Positions 49,757 to 58,173 of a stretch of DNA of 64,000 nucleotides are shown here, in pieces. The position numbers and the translations under genes were made by a program. The stretch spans positions 62,001 to 126,000 of the forward strand of contig CAZJQP010000004.1 in NCBI GenBank assembly GCA_964548225.1, in the 5' to 3' direction. The number at the start of each line of letters is the position of its first letter. Positions within the stretch are counted from its first letter, which is position 1. A model generated the notes under the pieces. The model was not told the origin of the DNA. It searched no databases and saw only the letters and a list, made by a program, of their open reading frames with translations. This DNA comes from CALMEH01 sp964548225 (lineage in GTDB: Bacteria > Acidobacteriota > Blastocatellia > Pyrinomonadales > Pyrinomonadaceae).

Positions 49757-52482
49757 AAAGTTCAAAGTTAATAATTTCAGCAATTCTTCTATTTTCCATT
49801 TTCCGTTTTCCATTTTCCGTTTCTACACAAGTTCGCCCTGTTTATGATTACGGCGCGATTGGTTTGGGGCAACTTCTCAAAAAACTAAATAACACAAAAA
49901 GCGTGATGCACATCGGCGCACATCCCGACGATGAAGATTCAGGTTTGCTTGCCTATCTCGCACGCGGCGAAAATGCGCGGACGGCTTATTTATCTCTGAC
50001 TCGCGGCGACGGCGGACAAAATATTATCGGCTCGGAATTGTTTGAATCGCTCGGCGTGATTCGCACCGAAGAGCTTTTGCAAGCACGAAGATTAGACGGC
50101 GCAGAGCAGTATTTTACACGCGCTTTTGATTACGGATTTTCCAAAACTTTGGCGGAAGCAAAGGAAAAATGGGACGAGAAAATAATCTTATGCGACGCAG
50201 TTCGCGCCATTCGCGCGTTTCGCCCGCTCGTCGTCATCTCGCGTTTCACGGGAACGCCCGCAGACGGACACGGACAGCATCAATTCGCCGGATACATCGC
50301 ACCTCTGGCAGTCAAAGCGGCAGCTGACGCGAATCAATGCAAAGACGCAGGCGTAACTTGGCAAGTTCAGAAATTTTACGTTTCGCAAGGTTTCCGCGAA
50401 ACGAAAGAACCGACATTAAAAATCAACCCCGGACAATATGATTTCTTGCTCGGACGCTCATATTTTGAAATCGCCATGGAAGGCAGAAGCCAACACAAAA
50501 CGCAAGAACAAGGCGTTTTGGAGATTAAAGGCGAACGATTTTCAGGATTGAATTTGATTGAAAGTAAAGTTCCGAAAACGGAGAAAGAAACGAGCGTTTT
50601 CGACAGCATTGATGTTTCACTCGCCAGTATCCCGAAAACTTATGCGAGATATGAGAAGAATCTTGACGAGTTCACACAAAGTCAACTAGCAATCATACAG
50701 CAATCCGCCGAACAAGCCTTAAAGGATTATGAACCCGATAATCCGCAAAAAATTCTTCCGGTTTTGGTTGAAGGAGAAAAAGCCGCAAGCAAATTAAATA
50801 CAAGTTATGCTATTTTTCCCAACGGATTAACTTCATCTGAAACGGAAAAAGCGCATTTTGAAAGGTTAGGAAAGGAATACGATATTTACAGGGTTAATTT
50901 CGAAAAATCGCTAGAATTTAATGATGCGGTAAGATTGGCTTCAGGTATTCAGATTGATGCTTTGACAGACAAAGAAACCGTCGCGCCCGGCGAAAGTTTT
51001 TTCACGGCTGTTAAAGTTTTCTTTCCTCGTGCGGAAAATATTAAAGTCAAAAAAATTGTCTTATTTTCCCAAAATAATTGGATAAATTCCAAAGCCGAAG
51101 AACCGAAAGATGCAAATCAAAATTCGTTTCGGCGCGAAGTTGCAAACAGCTCCGCGTTTTTTGATGTTAAAGTGCCGGAAAATGCTTCGCCAACCGCGCC
51201 TTATTTTCTCAAAAACGAGCGAAAAGGCTATCTTTACGATTTGGAAATTGATAGATTTCAGCCTACGTGGTATCAATCCTTACCATTTCTGCCGCCGACA
51301 ATTTCGGCTTATGTAACAATCGAAATTAACGGCGCAGAAATTATTTTTATGCAACCGCTCGAATATCGTTTTGCCGACGACATTCGTGGTGAGATTCGGC
51401 GTGAATTGAATGTTGTGCCAAGAGTTTCGCTTGCGTTGGAAAAAGATTTGATGATTGCGCCGATTTCGGGCAAGCCTTTGAAGCGGAAGGTTTCGGTGGC
51501 GGTTACGAATAATGGTAGTTTGCCCGTGAAAGGCGAAGTTTCGTTGAAATTGCCGAACGGACAGAAGTTTTTGGTTAAGGCGGGAAAAGGCGATGATTGG
51601 TTTGACGAGGTGAAAGGTTGGACGGTTTCGCCGAGTGCAAAGGCATTTGAACTCCAGAAAAAAGGCGAGAAAACTTCGGTTGAATTTGAGGTTTCGATTC
51701 CCGCTAATGTCAAAATCGGAGATTTTGACATTAGCGCACAGGCGACGGCGGACGGCGAAACTTTTACGCAAAAAATGAACACGCTCGCTTATCCGCACAT
51801 TCAAACGCATCGGTTTTACACGGAAGCAAAGACGAAAATCGTGGTTATGGATTTGAAAACCGCGCCCGTGAAAATCGGTTATATTTCGGGAAGCGGCGAC
51901 CGTGTGATTGATGCGATTCGGCAGATGAATTTTGATGTTCAAAATTTAACGGAAAATGATTTGACGAATAGCGATTTGTCGAAATTTGATGCGATTGTTG
52001 TTGGGATTCGTGCTTCGCAGGTGCGTCCTGATTTTATTGCGAATCATCAACGACTTCTTGATTATGTGAAGAATGGCGGAACGCTTCTGGTGCAATATCA
52101 GCTTCCGGTTTATCAAAATCTTCTGCCGTTTCCGGCACAGATGAATGCGCGAGTTACGGACGAAAACGCGAAAGTTACGATTCTTGAACCGATGAATCCG
52201 ATTTTTAATTTTCCGAATAAAATCACCGACAAAGATTTTGAAAATTGGGTGCAGGAACGCAACCTTTACGCTTTGACGAATTTGGACGCAAATTACAAAC
52301 CGCTTCTCGAATCGCACGACGCAGGCGAAGCGGAAAACAAAGGCGGACTTGTCGTCGCCGAAATCGGCAAAGGCAAATATATCTATTGCAGTTACGCATT
52401 TTTCCGTCAATTACCGGCAGGAAACGCCGGTGCTTACAGGCTTTTTGCAAATCTTTTAAGTCAATCGAAAGCGAAAAAGTAA
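49753..52482 (+). CDS. Exported PIG-L family deacetylase, large type
   Basis: 909 residues; signal peptide 1-24. N-terminal PIG-L/LmbE domain: VMHIGAHPDDEDSGLLAYLARGE (metal-binding AHPDDE), YLSLTRGDGGQN, ESLGVIRTEELLQARRLDG, and GHGQHQFAG (third metal His). A long beta-rich middle part (about 380-680) includes NEW3-like segments (VTNNGSLPVKGEVSLKLPNGQ). The end (695-905) is a class-I glutamine-amidotransferase-like/ThuA-type domain: FDAIVVGIRASQ, LLDYVKNGGTLLVQYQLP. It removes acetyl groups from an N-acetylglucosamine-type substrate outside the cytoplasm. Follows the symporter with coupled start. Despite bshA nearby, it is unlikely to be BshB. Confidence 0.9.
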   Translation: MKSSKLIISAILLFSIFRFPFSVSTQVRPVYDYGAIGLGQLLKKLNNTKSVMHIGAHPDDEDSGLLAYLARGENARTAYLSLTRGDGGQNIIGSELFESLGVIRTEELLQARRLDGAEQYFTRAFDYGFSKTLAEAKEKWDEKIILCDAVRAIRAFRPLVVISRFTGTPADGHGQHQFAGYIAPLAVKAAADANQCKDAGVTWQVQKFYVSQGFRETKEPTLKINPGQYDFLLGRSYFEIAMEGRSQHKTQEQGVLEIKGERFSGLNLIESKVPKTEKETSVFDSIDVSLASIPKTYARYEKNLDEFTQSQLAIIQQSAEQALKDYEPDNPQKILPVLVEGEKAASKLNTSYAIFPNGLTSSETEKAHFERLGKEYDIYRVNFEKSLEFNDAVRLASGIQIDALTDKETVAPGESFFTAVKVFFPRAENIKVKKIVLFSQNNWINSKAEEPKDANQNSFRREVANSSAFFDVKVPENASPTAPYFLKNERKGYLYDLEIDRFQPTWYQSLPFLPPTISAYVTIEINGAEIIFMQPLEYRFADDIRGEIRRELNVVPRVSLALEKDLMIAPISGKPLKRKVSVAVTNNGSLPVKGEVSLKLPNGQKFLVKAGKGDDWFDEVKGWTVSPSAKAFELQKKGEKTSVEFEVSIPANVKIGDFDISAQATADGETFTQKMNTLAYPHIQTHRFYTEAKTKIVVMDLKTAPVKIGYISGSGDRVIDAIRQMNFDVQNLTENDLTNSDLSKFDAIVVGIRASQVRPDFIANHQRLLDYVKNGGTLLVQYQLPVYQNLLPFPAQMNARVTDENAKVTILEPMNPIFNFPNKITDKDFENWVQERNLYALTNLDANYKPLLESHDAGEAENKGGLVVAEIGKGKYIYCSYAFFRQLPAGNAGAYRLFANLLSQSKAKK

Positions 52483-52489
52483 CGGACGC

Positions 52490-52574
52490 ATTATCAAATA
52501 TCAAATATCAATTATTTTTTAGAGGTTCAAAACTTTTAATACCTCTGAAATAATTGATATTTGATATTTGATAA
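52490..52574. repeat. Word-type inverted repeat, ATCAAATAT family; terminator of PIG-L gene
   Basis: ATTATCAAATATCAAATATC... (52490-52526) pairs with 52540-52574 including the inner AGAGGT/ACCTCT step. Arms about 30 bp. Just after the PIG-L stop. Confidence 0.85.
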
Positions 52575-52623
52575 TCGGCTTTCGGGTTGCAGGCTTTCAT
52601 AGTTTTCCTTACCATAAAAACTT

Positions 52624-53637
52624 ATGCTCAAGCGTTATATGCACGGACGGGAGAAACATTTTGCGATGGTGATTGATAATCGCATCGTGCGCCCGTTCGG
52701 TTGGGGAATGGAATTTGTGAACGAAAATGCGAACGGTGAAGACCCGCGAGAGTTTTATCGTGATTACGCAAAAAAAGTTATTGCAAATTCAGATGAATTT
52801 TTCTTTGCACCGAATGTTAAAGATTATGAGTTGAAAGGCGATGATTTGACTTGGACAAGCGGAATTGAAACAAATTCCGTTGAAAATAATACGGTTCGCG
52901 CAAAGTTTTTTCCGGTGGCGAAAGATAAAAAATCTGCCGTTTTGGTGCTTCCGCATTGGAACGCACGACCCGGAACTTATTTTGATTTGTGCAAATTCTT
53001 TAACAAAGTCGGGATTTCCGCGCTTCGGATGACGTTGCCGTATCACGAAGAACGGATGCCGCCGGAACTTGAACGCGCCGATTATTTGGTTGCGCCGAAT
53101 GTCGGGCAAACTTTGCAGTCTTTGCGTCAATCGGTTGTTGACACACGCGCCGCGATTGGTTGGTTAAAATCGCAAGGTTATGAAAAAGTCGGACTCGTCG
53201 GCACGAGCATCGGAAGTTGCGTCGGATTTTTCGCGTTCGTTCACGATTTGAATATTGACGCGGCGGTTTTCAATCACGTTTCGGGTTACGTCGCCGATGT
53301 CGTCTGGAACGGACTTTCGACGTATCACGTCAAGGAAAGTTTGAAAGATAAAGTAAAACTCGAAGAATTGCGCGAATATTGGATGCCGATTTCGCCGATG
53401 GCTTATATGGACAAGCTCGCGCAAATGCCACCGCGTCCGCAACGCTATATTTACACGCTTTACGATTTGACGTTTCCGCTAGATTTGTCGCTCGATATGC
53501 TCAAAGCCATCAAAACGCACAAAATCAAACACACGAAAACGATGATTCCGTGCGGACATTATACACTCGGCGAAAAGCCTTGGGTTTATATTGACGGGTA
53601 TAAAATTATTTCGTTTTTGCGAAAGCACCTGCGGTAA
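52624..53637 (+). CDS. Alpha/beta hydrolase
   Basis: 337 residues with no signal peptide. N-terminal part VRPFGWGMEFV then AVLVLPHWNARPGTYFDLCKFFNKVGISALRMTLPYHEER (oxyanion region), nucleophile elbow GLVGTSIGSCVGFFAF (G-x-S-x-G with Ser), and a C-terminal CGHYTLGEKPWVYIDGYKI that provides the catalytic His. The acid residue is not certain. The size and long N-terminal extension fit a group of hydrolases in Acidobacteria and Verrucomicrobia without known substrate; esterase or peptidase activity is possible. Its stop falls in the following inverted repeat. Confidence 0.82.
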   Translation: MLKRYMHGREKHFAMVIDNRIVRPFGWGMEFVNENANGEDPREFYRDYAKKVIANSDEFFFAPNVKDYELKGDDLTWTSGIETNSVENNTVRAKFFPVAKDKKSAVLVLPHWNARPGTYFDLCKFFNKVGISALRMTLPYHEERMPPELERADYLVAPNVGQTLQSLRQSVVDTRAAIGWLKSQGYEKVGLVGTSIGSCVGFFAFVHDLNIDAAVFNHVSGYVADVVWNGLSTYHVKESLKDKVKLEELREYWMPISPMAYMDKLAQMPPRPQRYIYTLYDLTFPLDLSLDMLKAIKTHKIKHTKTMIPCGHYTLGEKPWVYIDGYKIISFLRKHLR

Positions 53638-53704
53638 GTGGGAAATAAGAGGTGAGAAGTGAGAACAATTTTACTTCTCACTTCTCACCTCTTATTTCTC
53701 ACTT
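53636..53704. repeat. Word-type inverted repeat, GTGAGAAG family
   Basis: Arms 53636-53665 and 53675-53704, 29 of 30 bases pair; words GTGAGAA and ATAAGAG. The arm overlaps the hydrolase stop (53635-53637) and the right arm ends 8 bases before the asparaginase start. Confidence 0.9.
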
Positions 53705-53712
53705 GTAAAATT

Positions 53713-54732
53713 ATGAAATCTGAACTTTTAGCAAAGGTCATACGTGGCGAAACGGTTGAATCAATCCATCGCGGGCATCTTTTGATTATTGACGGCGTGG
53801 GAAATGAAATCGTCAACGTCGGCGATGCGGAAACTGTTGCGTTTATACGTTCTTCGGCGAAGGCGTTTCAGTTGATTCCGTGTCTTTTGAGCGGCGCGGC
53901 TGAGAAGTTTGGGTTTATTGAGTCGGAAATCGCGCTGGCGTGTGCGTCGCATTCGGGCGAGAAGATTCATACCGTAATTGCGGAAAAGATGTTGAAAAAA
54001 GCCGGTTTGAGCGAAAGCGATTTGCGTTGCGGAGCGCATATTCCGTTTGACGAAAAACGTGCGTCGGAAATGTTGAAAGCGGGCGAAAATCCGACGCAAC
54101 TGCATAATAATTGTTCGGGCAAACACGCGGCGATGCTCGCTTTTGCGAAACATATCGGCGCGGACATTGAAACTTACGATTTGATTGAAAACCCGATTCA
54201 GCAAGCGATTTTGGAGACGGTTTCGACCTTTACCGAAACGCCGAAAGATGCGATTCCGATTGCGGTTGACGGTTGTTGCGCGCCAAATTTTGCTTTGTCG
54301 GTGCGGGCGATGGCGAAAAGTTTTTTGAAATTGGTTTTTCCGCCGGAAGATTTTGATGATGAACTGCGCGAAGCGTGTCGGCGCATTGTTACGGCGATGA
54401 TGAATTATCCCGAACTCGTTGGCGGAACTGACCGTTTAGACACGCTTTTGATGAACGCGGCACGCGGCAAATTCGTTTCAAAAATCGGCGCAGAAGGCGT
54501 TTGGCTGTGCGGCGTTTTGCCGAATGAAAAGTATAAAAAAGGTTTGGGAATCGCTATGAAAATCGAAGACGGCGACGACAAACGCGCCCGCGCCGTTATT
54601 TCCGTTGAAGTTTTACGGCAATTAGGAATTTTTGACGCAAAAACTTTGCAAAAAATCTCGCCGTTACCAATTAAAAACCGTCGCGGCGAAATCGTCGGCA
54701 GAGCCGAAGCGAGTTTTGATTTAAAGTTTTGA
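53713..54732 (+). CDS. L-asparaginase, rhizobial type (asparaginase II family)
   Basis: 339 residues from ATG at 53713; a longer frame from 53659 would start inside the inverted repeat. Family: VIRGETVESIHRGHLLIIDGVGNEI, VAFIRSSAKAFQLIPCL (catalytic Ser-Lys region), CASHSGEKIHT, GENPTQLHNNCSGKHAAMLA (Cys/Lys zinc-site region), VDGCCAPNFALSVRAMAK, and MMNYPELVGGTDRLDT. This is the ReAV-like class that uses Ser/Lys and zinc, distinct from E. coli AnsB. Converts asparagine to aspartate and ammonia. Its last codons and stop lie in the left arm of the next hairpin. Confidence 0.92.
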   Translation: MKSELLAKVIRGETVESIHRGHLLIIDGVGNEIVNVGDAETVAFIRSSAKAFQLIPCLLSGAAEKFGFIESEIALACASHSGEKIHTVIAEKMLKKAGLSESDLRCGAHIPFDEKRASEMLKAGENPTQLHNNCSGKHAAMLAFAKHIGADIETYDLIENPIQQAILETVSTFTETPKDAIPIAVDGCCAPNFALSVRAMAKSFLKLVFPPEDFDDELREACRRIVTAMMNYPELVGGTDRLDTLLMNAARGKFVSKIGAEGVWLCGVLPNEKYKKGLGIAMKIEDGDDKRARAVISVEVLRQLGIFDAKTLQKISPLPIKNRRGEIVGRAEASFDLKF

Positions 54733-54818
54733 GTCCCGCCTTTAGGCGGCTTATGTTTTGTCTTCAAAATTGTCTGTTTATCACGCAAAAGCCGCCTAAA
54801 GGCGGGACTCAAAACTTT
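54723..54818. repeat. Perfect 30-bp inverted repeat ending asparaginase gene
   Basis: Arms 54723-54752 and 54789-54818 are fully complementary; each holds an internal CCGCCTTTAGGCGG palindrome. The asparaginase stop (54730-54732) is inside the left arm, and the right arm abuts the 21-bp tandem array. Confidence 0.92.
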
Positions 54819-55048
54819 TACCGATTGGTGCAGACGCTTTGCAAGTTTGTGCAGATGCGTTACCGATTAGTTCAGATTGCTTACCGATGATGTCAGACGC
54901 TTTACCGATTGGTGCAGATGATTTACCGATGATGTAAGTTTATCTACCGATTGACACAGATGATTTACCGATACGTTGAGATGATTTACCGATGAGTTGA
55001 GCGGACTTACCGACGAGTGCAGAGCATTTGCCGATGAGTGTAGAATAA
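54818..55048. repeat. Eleven-unit 21-bp tandem array
   Basis: Contiguous 11 x 21 bp = 231 bases without phase change. Seven units begin with exact TTACCGAT, three with one change, and unit 2 is diverged; the second half follows (GT)(G/T)CAGATGAT. On the minus strand one frame reads as heptads close to I-G-K-S-S-x-x with a single stop in unit 6; plus-strand frames have stops in three units. Stops 9 bases before the next gene's ATG. Confidence 0.92.
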
Positions 55049-55057
55049 AAAAAGATT

Positions 55058-55594
55058 ATGGCAGAAGCGACACAGACAGAAAATTATCCGCCGAAGTTGC
55101 GGAAAACGGTTGACGGCGGCATTGATATTGGTTCGATTGCCGATTTGCTCGAATGGTTTTTGAATTACGATCAGCGCGTCGGACTCGTGCGTTTGCCGCA
55201 GGTTGAAGAACTTTTTCAATGGAAACAAAAATCGGACGCGGCAAACGGCATCGAAGTTTATCCGTTTGAAAATGCCGAAGCGCGTTTCGCCGTCGGCGCG
55301 TTTCAGGCACTCGGCGAAAACGATTCGGAAGCGAAATTGCAACATTGGATAACCGAGATTTTGCAAGCTCTCGGCGAAGCCAAACAAACCAACGAAGACA
55401 TCGCCAAAAGCCACAATCTTGCTCAAAACGAATCACACATCGCCCAAGCCGAAACAATTCCGAACGAGTTGGAACGTCAAATTTATCTGACAAGCTGCTG
55501 GATAGAATCACTCTGCACCGCAGAAGTTCGATTTTTGGGCTGGGTTTATCAGGAACTCTACGGAAAAACTTTTCAAGTGAGAAGTGAGAGATGA
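55058..55594 (+). CDS. Hypothetical protein downstream of the 21-bp array
   Basis: 178 residues, predicted soluble and largely helical. Contains DGGIDIGSIADLLEWFLNYDQRVGLVRLPQVEELFQWKQ and a C-terminal helix-rich part ERQIYLTSCWIESLCTAEVRFLGWVYQELYGKTFQ. No signal peptide or known motif. The last five residues (QVRSER-type end) are encoded by the left arm of the following inverted repeat. The start has no clear ribosome binding site; a run of seven A lies before it. Its upstream region is the tandem array, which could affect expression. Family not recognised. Confidence 0.75.
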   Translation: MAEATQTENYPPKLRKTVDGGIDIGSIADLLEWFLNYDQRVGLVRLPQVEELFQWKQKSDAANGIEVYPFENAEARFAVGAFQALGENDSEAKLQHWITEILQALGEAKQTNEDIAKSHNLAQNESHIAQAETIPNELERQIYLTSCWIESLCTAEVRFLGWVYQELYGKTFQVRSER

Positions 55595-55650
55595 GAAATG
55601 AGAAGTATAGAAAATCTCATTTCTCATCTCTCACTTCTCATTTCTCACCT
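55575..55650. repeat. Word-type inverted repeat, TGAGAAG family
   Basis: Left 55575-55606, right 55614-55650; a core of about 26 bp pairs, and the right arm has an extra TGAGAAA word. It overlaps the stops of both convergent neighbours and so is a probable bidirectional terminator. Confidence 0.88.
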
Positions 55651-56469
55651 ACCAAAAGTGTTGCATTGGCGCATATCGCCGGTTTGCACACCTTTTGAAA
55701 ACCACGACATTCTTTCGCGTGATGAGCCGTGTGTGAACGAATCCGGCACGACGTAGCCTTGGCTTTTGCGTTGGATATTGTCATCGCCGACCGCCGCCGC
55801 TGCGCGTAAGGCTTCTTCATAATCGCCCGCTTCGATTAAGCCTTGTTTGTTGGCGTAATATGCCCAAACTCCGGCGTAACAATCGGCTTGCAATTCTAAT
55901 TTTACCGAAAGCTGATTTGAATTTCCGGCACGTTGAACTTGATCCATCGTGCCTAAAATATTTTGAATATGATGCCCGACTTCGTGCGCGATAACGTAGG
56001 CTTGCGCGAAATCGCCCGGAGCTTGAAATTCGTTTCTGAGTTCACGGAAAAAGGAAAAATCGAGATAGAGCTTTTGATCGCCCGGACAATAAAACGGTCC
56101 GGTTGCCGAACTCGCATAACCGCAAGCAGAATTAACTTGTCCGTCAAAAAGCACGAGCTTCGGTTCGCGGTAACGGGTTCTTGCTTGTTGCGGTAAAACT
56201 TGATTCCAAACATCTTCCGTGCTTCCCAAAACCGACGCGACAAATTTTCTTTGATCATCGTTTGATTGCGGGTTTCGTTGTTGCTGCTGTTGTTGCTGTT
56301 GCGGCATTTGAATTTGGCTGGTATCCAAAAGTTGGCGCGGGTCAAGTCCGCAGATAACGGCTAAAATTAAAACCACAATCATTCCCAAACCGCCGCCGCC
56401 AAGCGCGATTGTTTTGCCGCCCATTCCACGCTGGTCTTCAATATTTGTGCTTTCTCGTCCTCTTAACAT
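55645..56469 (-). CDS. ypfJ: Neutral zinc metallopeptidase, YpfJ family
   Basis: About 274 residues from ATG at 56469, with GAGGAAC upstream; a longer frame to 56535 lacks a binding site. One N-terminal TM helix (about 22-45; LGGGGLGMIVVLILAVICG), a Gln-rich linker, then the peptidase domain: VLFDGQVNSACGYASSATGPFYCPGDQKLYLDFSFF, AYVIAHEVGHHIQNILG (HExxH zinc site) and LELQADCYAGVWAYY (third ligand Glu in ELQAD). C-terminal SHGSSRERMSWFSKG is characteristic (here THGSSRERMSW). Probably anchored in the cytoplasmic membrane with the catalytic part outside. Substrate unknown. Confidence 0.92.
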   Translation of the reverse strand: MLRGRESTNIEDQRGMGGKTIALGGGGLGMIVVLILAVICGLDPRQLLDTSQIQMPQQQQQQQQRNPQSNDDQRKFVASVLGSTEDVWNQVLPQQARTRYREPKLVLFDGQVNSACGYASSATGPFYCPGDQKLYLDFSFFRELRNEFQAPGDFAQAYVIAHEVGHHIQNILGTMDQVQRAGNSNQLSVKLELQADCYAGVWAYYANKQGLIEAGDYEEALRAAAAVGDDNIQRKSQGYVVPDSFTHGSSRERMSWFSKGVQTGDMRQCNTFGR

Positions 56470-56606
56470 TCTTTCGTGTTCCTCGTTTTTAGAGATTCTA
56501 TCATTTTGTTTCCGTAGAAAAAACTGTGATTGCATTCAAATTCCCGAAACCGTTCCGTCTCTTCGAGTTAAATTACGATAATTATTGATTTTAGCCGAAT
56601 AAATTC

Positions 56607-56635
56607 TTGACAGCCGTGCCTAACCTCTTTATTAT
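56607..56635 (+). promoter_or_regulatory. Sigma-70 promoter of the HU gene
   Basis: TTGACA (56607-56612), a 17-base spacer and TATTAT (56630-56635). Start of transcription expected near 56642, giving a leader of about 49 bases with GAGAGGA at 56675-56681, 9 bases before the ATG. Confidence 0.82.
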
Positions 56636-56690
56636 TATGAGAAGCCTTTAAAGTTTTATTTTACAACATTTTCCTGAGAGGACGATTGCA

Positions 56691-56966
56691 ATGATTAAAC
56701 TCGATATTATTAATCAAGTTGCGGACAAAACAGGCGTGCCGAAACAAAAAGCCGAGCAGGTTGTTGATGCGCTGTTTGACGCAATGAAGGAAGCTCTGGC
56801 AAAAGGGAAACGCATCGAACTTCGCGGCTTCGGCGTGTTTGTCGTGAAACCCAGAAAACGCGGCATCGGACGCAATCCGCGCACAGGCAAAGAAGTTCCG
56901 ATTCCTGCCGGAAAAACAATCCGTTTCAAACCCGGCAAAGATTTACAAGCCAAAGCCGTTAAATAA
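56691..56966 (+). CDS. hup: HU family DNA-binding protein
   Basis: 91 residues, the standard HU size. N-terminal helices VADKTGVPKQKAEQVVDALFDAMKEALAKGKRIELRGFGVF, then the DNA-binding beta arm KPRKRGIGRNPRTGKEVPIPAG-TIRFKPGK, matching the HU signature pattern. A histone-like nucleoid protein that bends DNA. Strong sigma-70 promoter and ribosome binding site are visible, in keeping with high expression. Stands alone. Confidence 0.96.
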   Translation: MIKLDIINQVADKTGVPKQKAEQVVDALFDAMKEALAKGKRIELRGFGVFVVKPRKRGIGRNPRTGKEVPIPAGKTIRFKPGKDLQAKAVK

Positions 56967-57005
56967 TCGAAATCCGGCGCAAAAATTTATTTTTTACAAA
57001 ATTGT

Positions 57006-57120
57006 GAATCGTAAATCGCAAGATAATAAAGTTGTGTCATCTGCGATTTACGATTTATTTTTTACGGGAAATTATCCACAACTGAATCATCTGTGTTTAT
57101 CTGTGTTCATCTGTGGATAA
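57006..57120. repeat. Two adjoining inverted repeats with TTATCCACA ends
   Basis: First element: GAATCGTAAATCGCA (57006-57020) with TGCGATTTACGATTT (57042-57056). Second: TTATCCACA (57072-57080) and TGTGGATAA (57112-57120) enclose ATCTGTGTTTATCTGTGTTC words. TTATCCACA equals the consensus DnaA box, in inverted orientation here. Confidence 0.75.
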
Positions 57121-57128
57121 AAAAATAG

Positions 57129-58172
57129 ATGTCAGACTTGAATGAAACCGCCAATCAGCTTTTCAGCCACCGCGAAGCAATGCGCCCGACGGCACGAACT
57201 TGGATAAAACACATCGGATTATTGCTCATCGCTTTTTTCACCGTAACGATTGCCGGAGTTCTTCAACCTTTCGGACTTATCCCGATTTTCGATACTTCAA
57301 ATCCCGTTGAACCGCAAACTTGGGGTGAAATCGGCACATTTGTTCTTAATTTACCGCTCGAATATTTCAATTTAATTCTCTACGCAATCACCAAACTTTT
57401 TACGGATTTTGAAATCTTCAAATACGGTATCAGCTTTTCGCTTTCGCTCGTTTTCATCTTGCTTTCACACGAAATGGGACATTATATTGCGTGTCGAATC
57501 TACCGTGTTGATGCGACTTTGCCTTATTTTCTGCCGACTCCGCCGCTCATCGGACCGGCGGGAACATTCGGCGCATTTATCAAAATCGTTTCGCCAATGC
57601 CTTCGCGCAAAGCCGTTTTCGACATCGGCGTTGCCGGACCAATCGCCGGATTTGTCGCGCTTTTGCCGATTGCGCTGATTGCTTTTTTAACTTACGAATA
57701 CGACACGGCAAAATCGCTTGCATCATCTTCGGACGGAACAATAGTTTTTGCAGATTCCCTGCTTTACAAATTTTTGGCGTGGATTTTCGGGATAAATTTG
57801 GAATCCGCAATGAAGCCGAATCCCTTTTATTTCGCAGGTTGGGTTGGTTTATTGGTTACGGCTTTGAACTTGATTCCTTCGGGACAACTCGACGGCGGAC
57901 ACGCAATTTATGCGGTTTTCAATTCGCGTATTCATCGCCTAATCGGGAGAATTGTTTTTGTTGTAATGGTAATTTTGTCAGCTTCAGGTTGGTATTTTTT
58001 CAATAGTCCAAGCGGTTTTTTGTTTGCAGTAATTTTATTTTTTATGATGCGCGTCGGACATCCCGCACCGCTCGACGATTCGCCGCTGGATTTTAAGAGG
58101 AAAGTAATTGCGGTTTTGACACTTCTGATTTTCGCGCTGAGTTTTATACCGTTTCCGATTCAAATCAAATAA
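57129..58172 (+). CDS. Site-2-protease family zinc metallopeptidase (M50)
   Basis: 347 residues with about seven TM helices. Active site LLSHEMGHYIACRIY (HExxH near residues 114-118), followed by the unusual but family-typical block ATLPYFLPTPPLIGPAGTFGAFIKI, and GVAGPIAGFVALLP. The second metal motif is ALNLIPSGQLDGGHAIYAVF (NxxPxxxLDGGH), giving the third ligand Asp. Cleaves substrate proteins inside the membrane, as in envelope stress signalling or sporulation-type regulation. No PDZ domain is visible, as in the plant EGY-like group. Isolated, between two inverted repeats. Confidence 0.92.
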   Translation: MSDLNETANQLFSHREAMRPTARTWIKHIGLLLIAFFTVTIAGVLQPFGLIPIFDTSNPVEPQTWGEIGTFVLNLPLEYFNLILYAITKLFTDFEIFKYGISFSLSLVFILLSHEMGHYIACRIYRVDATLPYFLPTPPLIGPAGTFGAFIKIVSPMPSRKAVFDIGVAGPIAGFVALLPIALIAFLTYEYDTAKSLASSSDGTIVFADSLLYKFLAWIFGINLESAMKPNPFYFAGWVGLLVTALNLIPSGQLDGGHAIYAVFNSRIHRLIGRIVFVVMVILSASGWYFFNSPSGFLFAVILFFMMRVGHPAPLDDSPLDFKRKVIAVLTLLIFALSFIPFPIQIK

Positions 58173-58173
58173 A

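Noticed and set aside
49753..52482. bshB for bacillithiol synthesis
   Set aside because: Signal peptide, 909 residues and additional domains do not fit the small cytosolic BshB.
54818..55048. CRISPR array
   Set aside because: Units of 21 bp are contiguous with no unique spacers and no cas genes in the window.
57072..57120. Chromosomal origin of replication
   Set aside because: Only two DnaA boxes inside a word-type repeat and no dnaA, dnaN or gidA/parA context.
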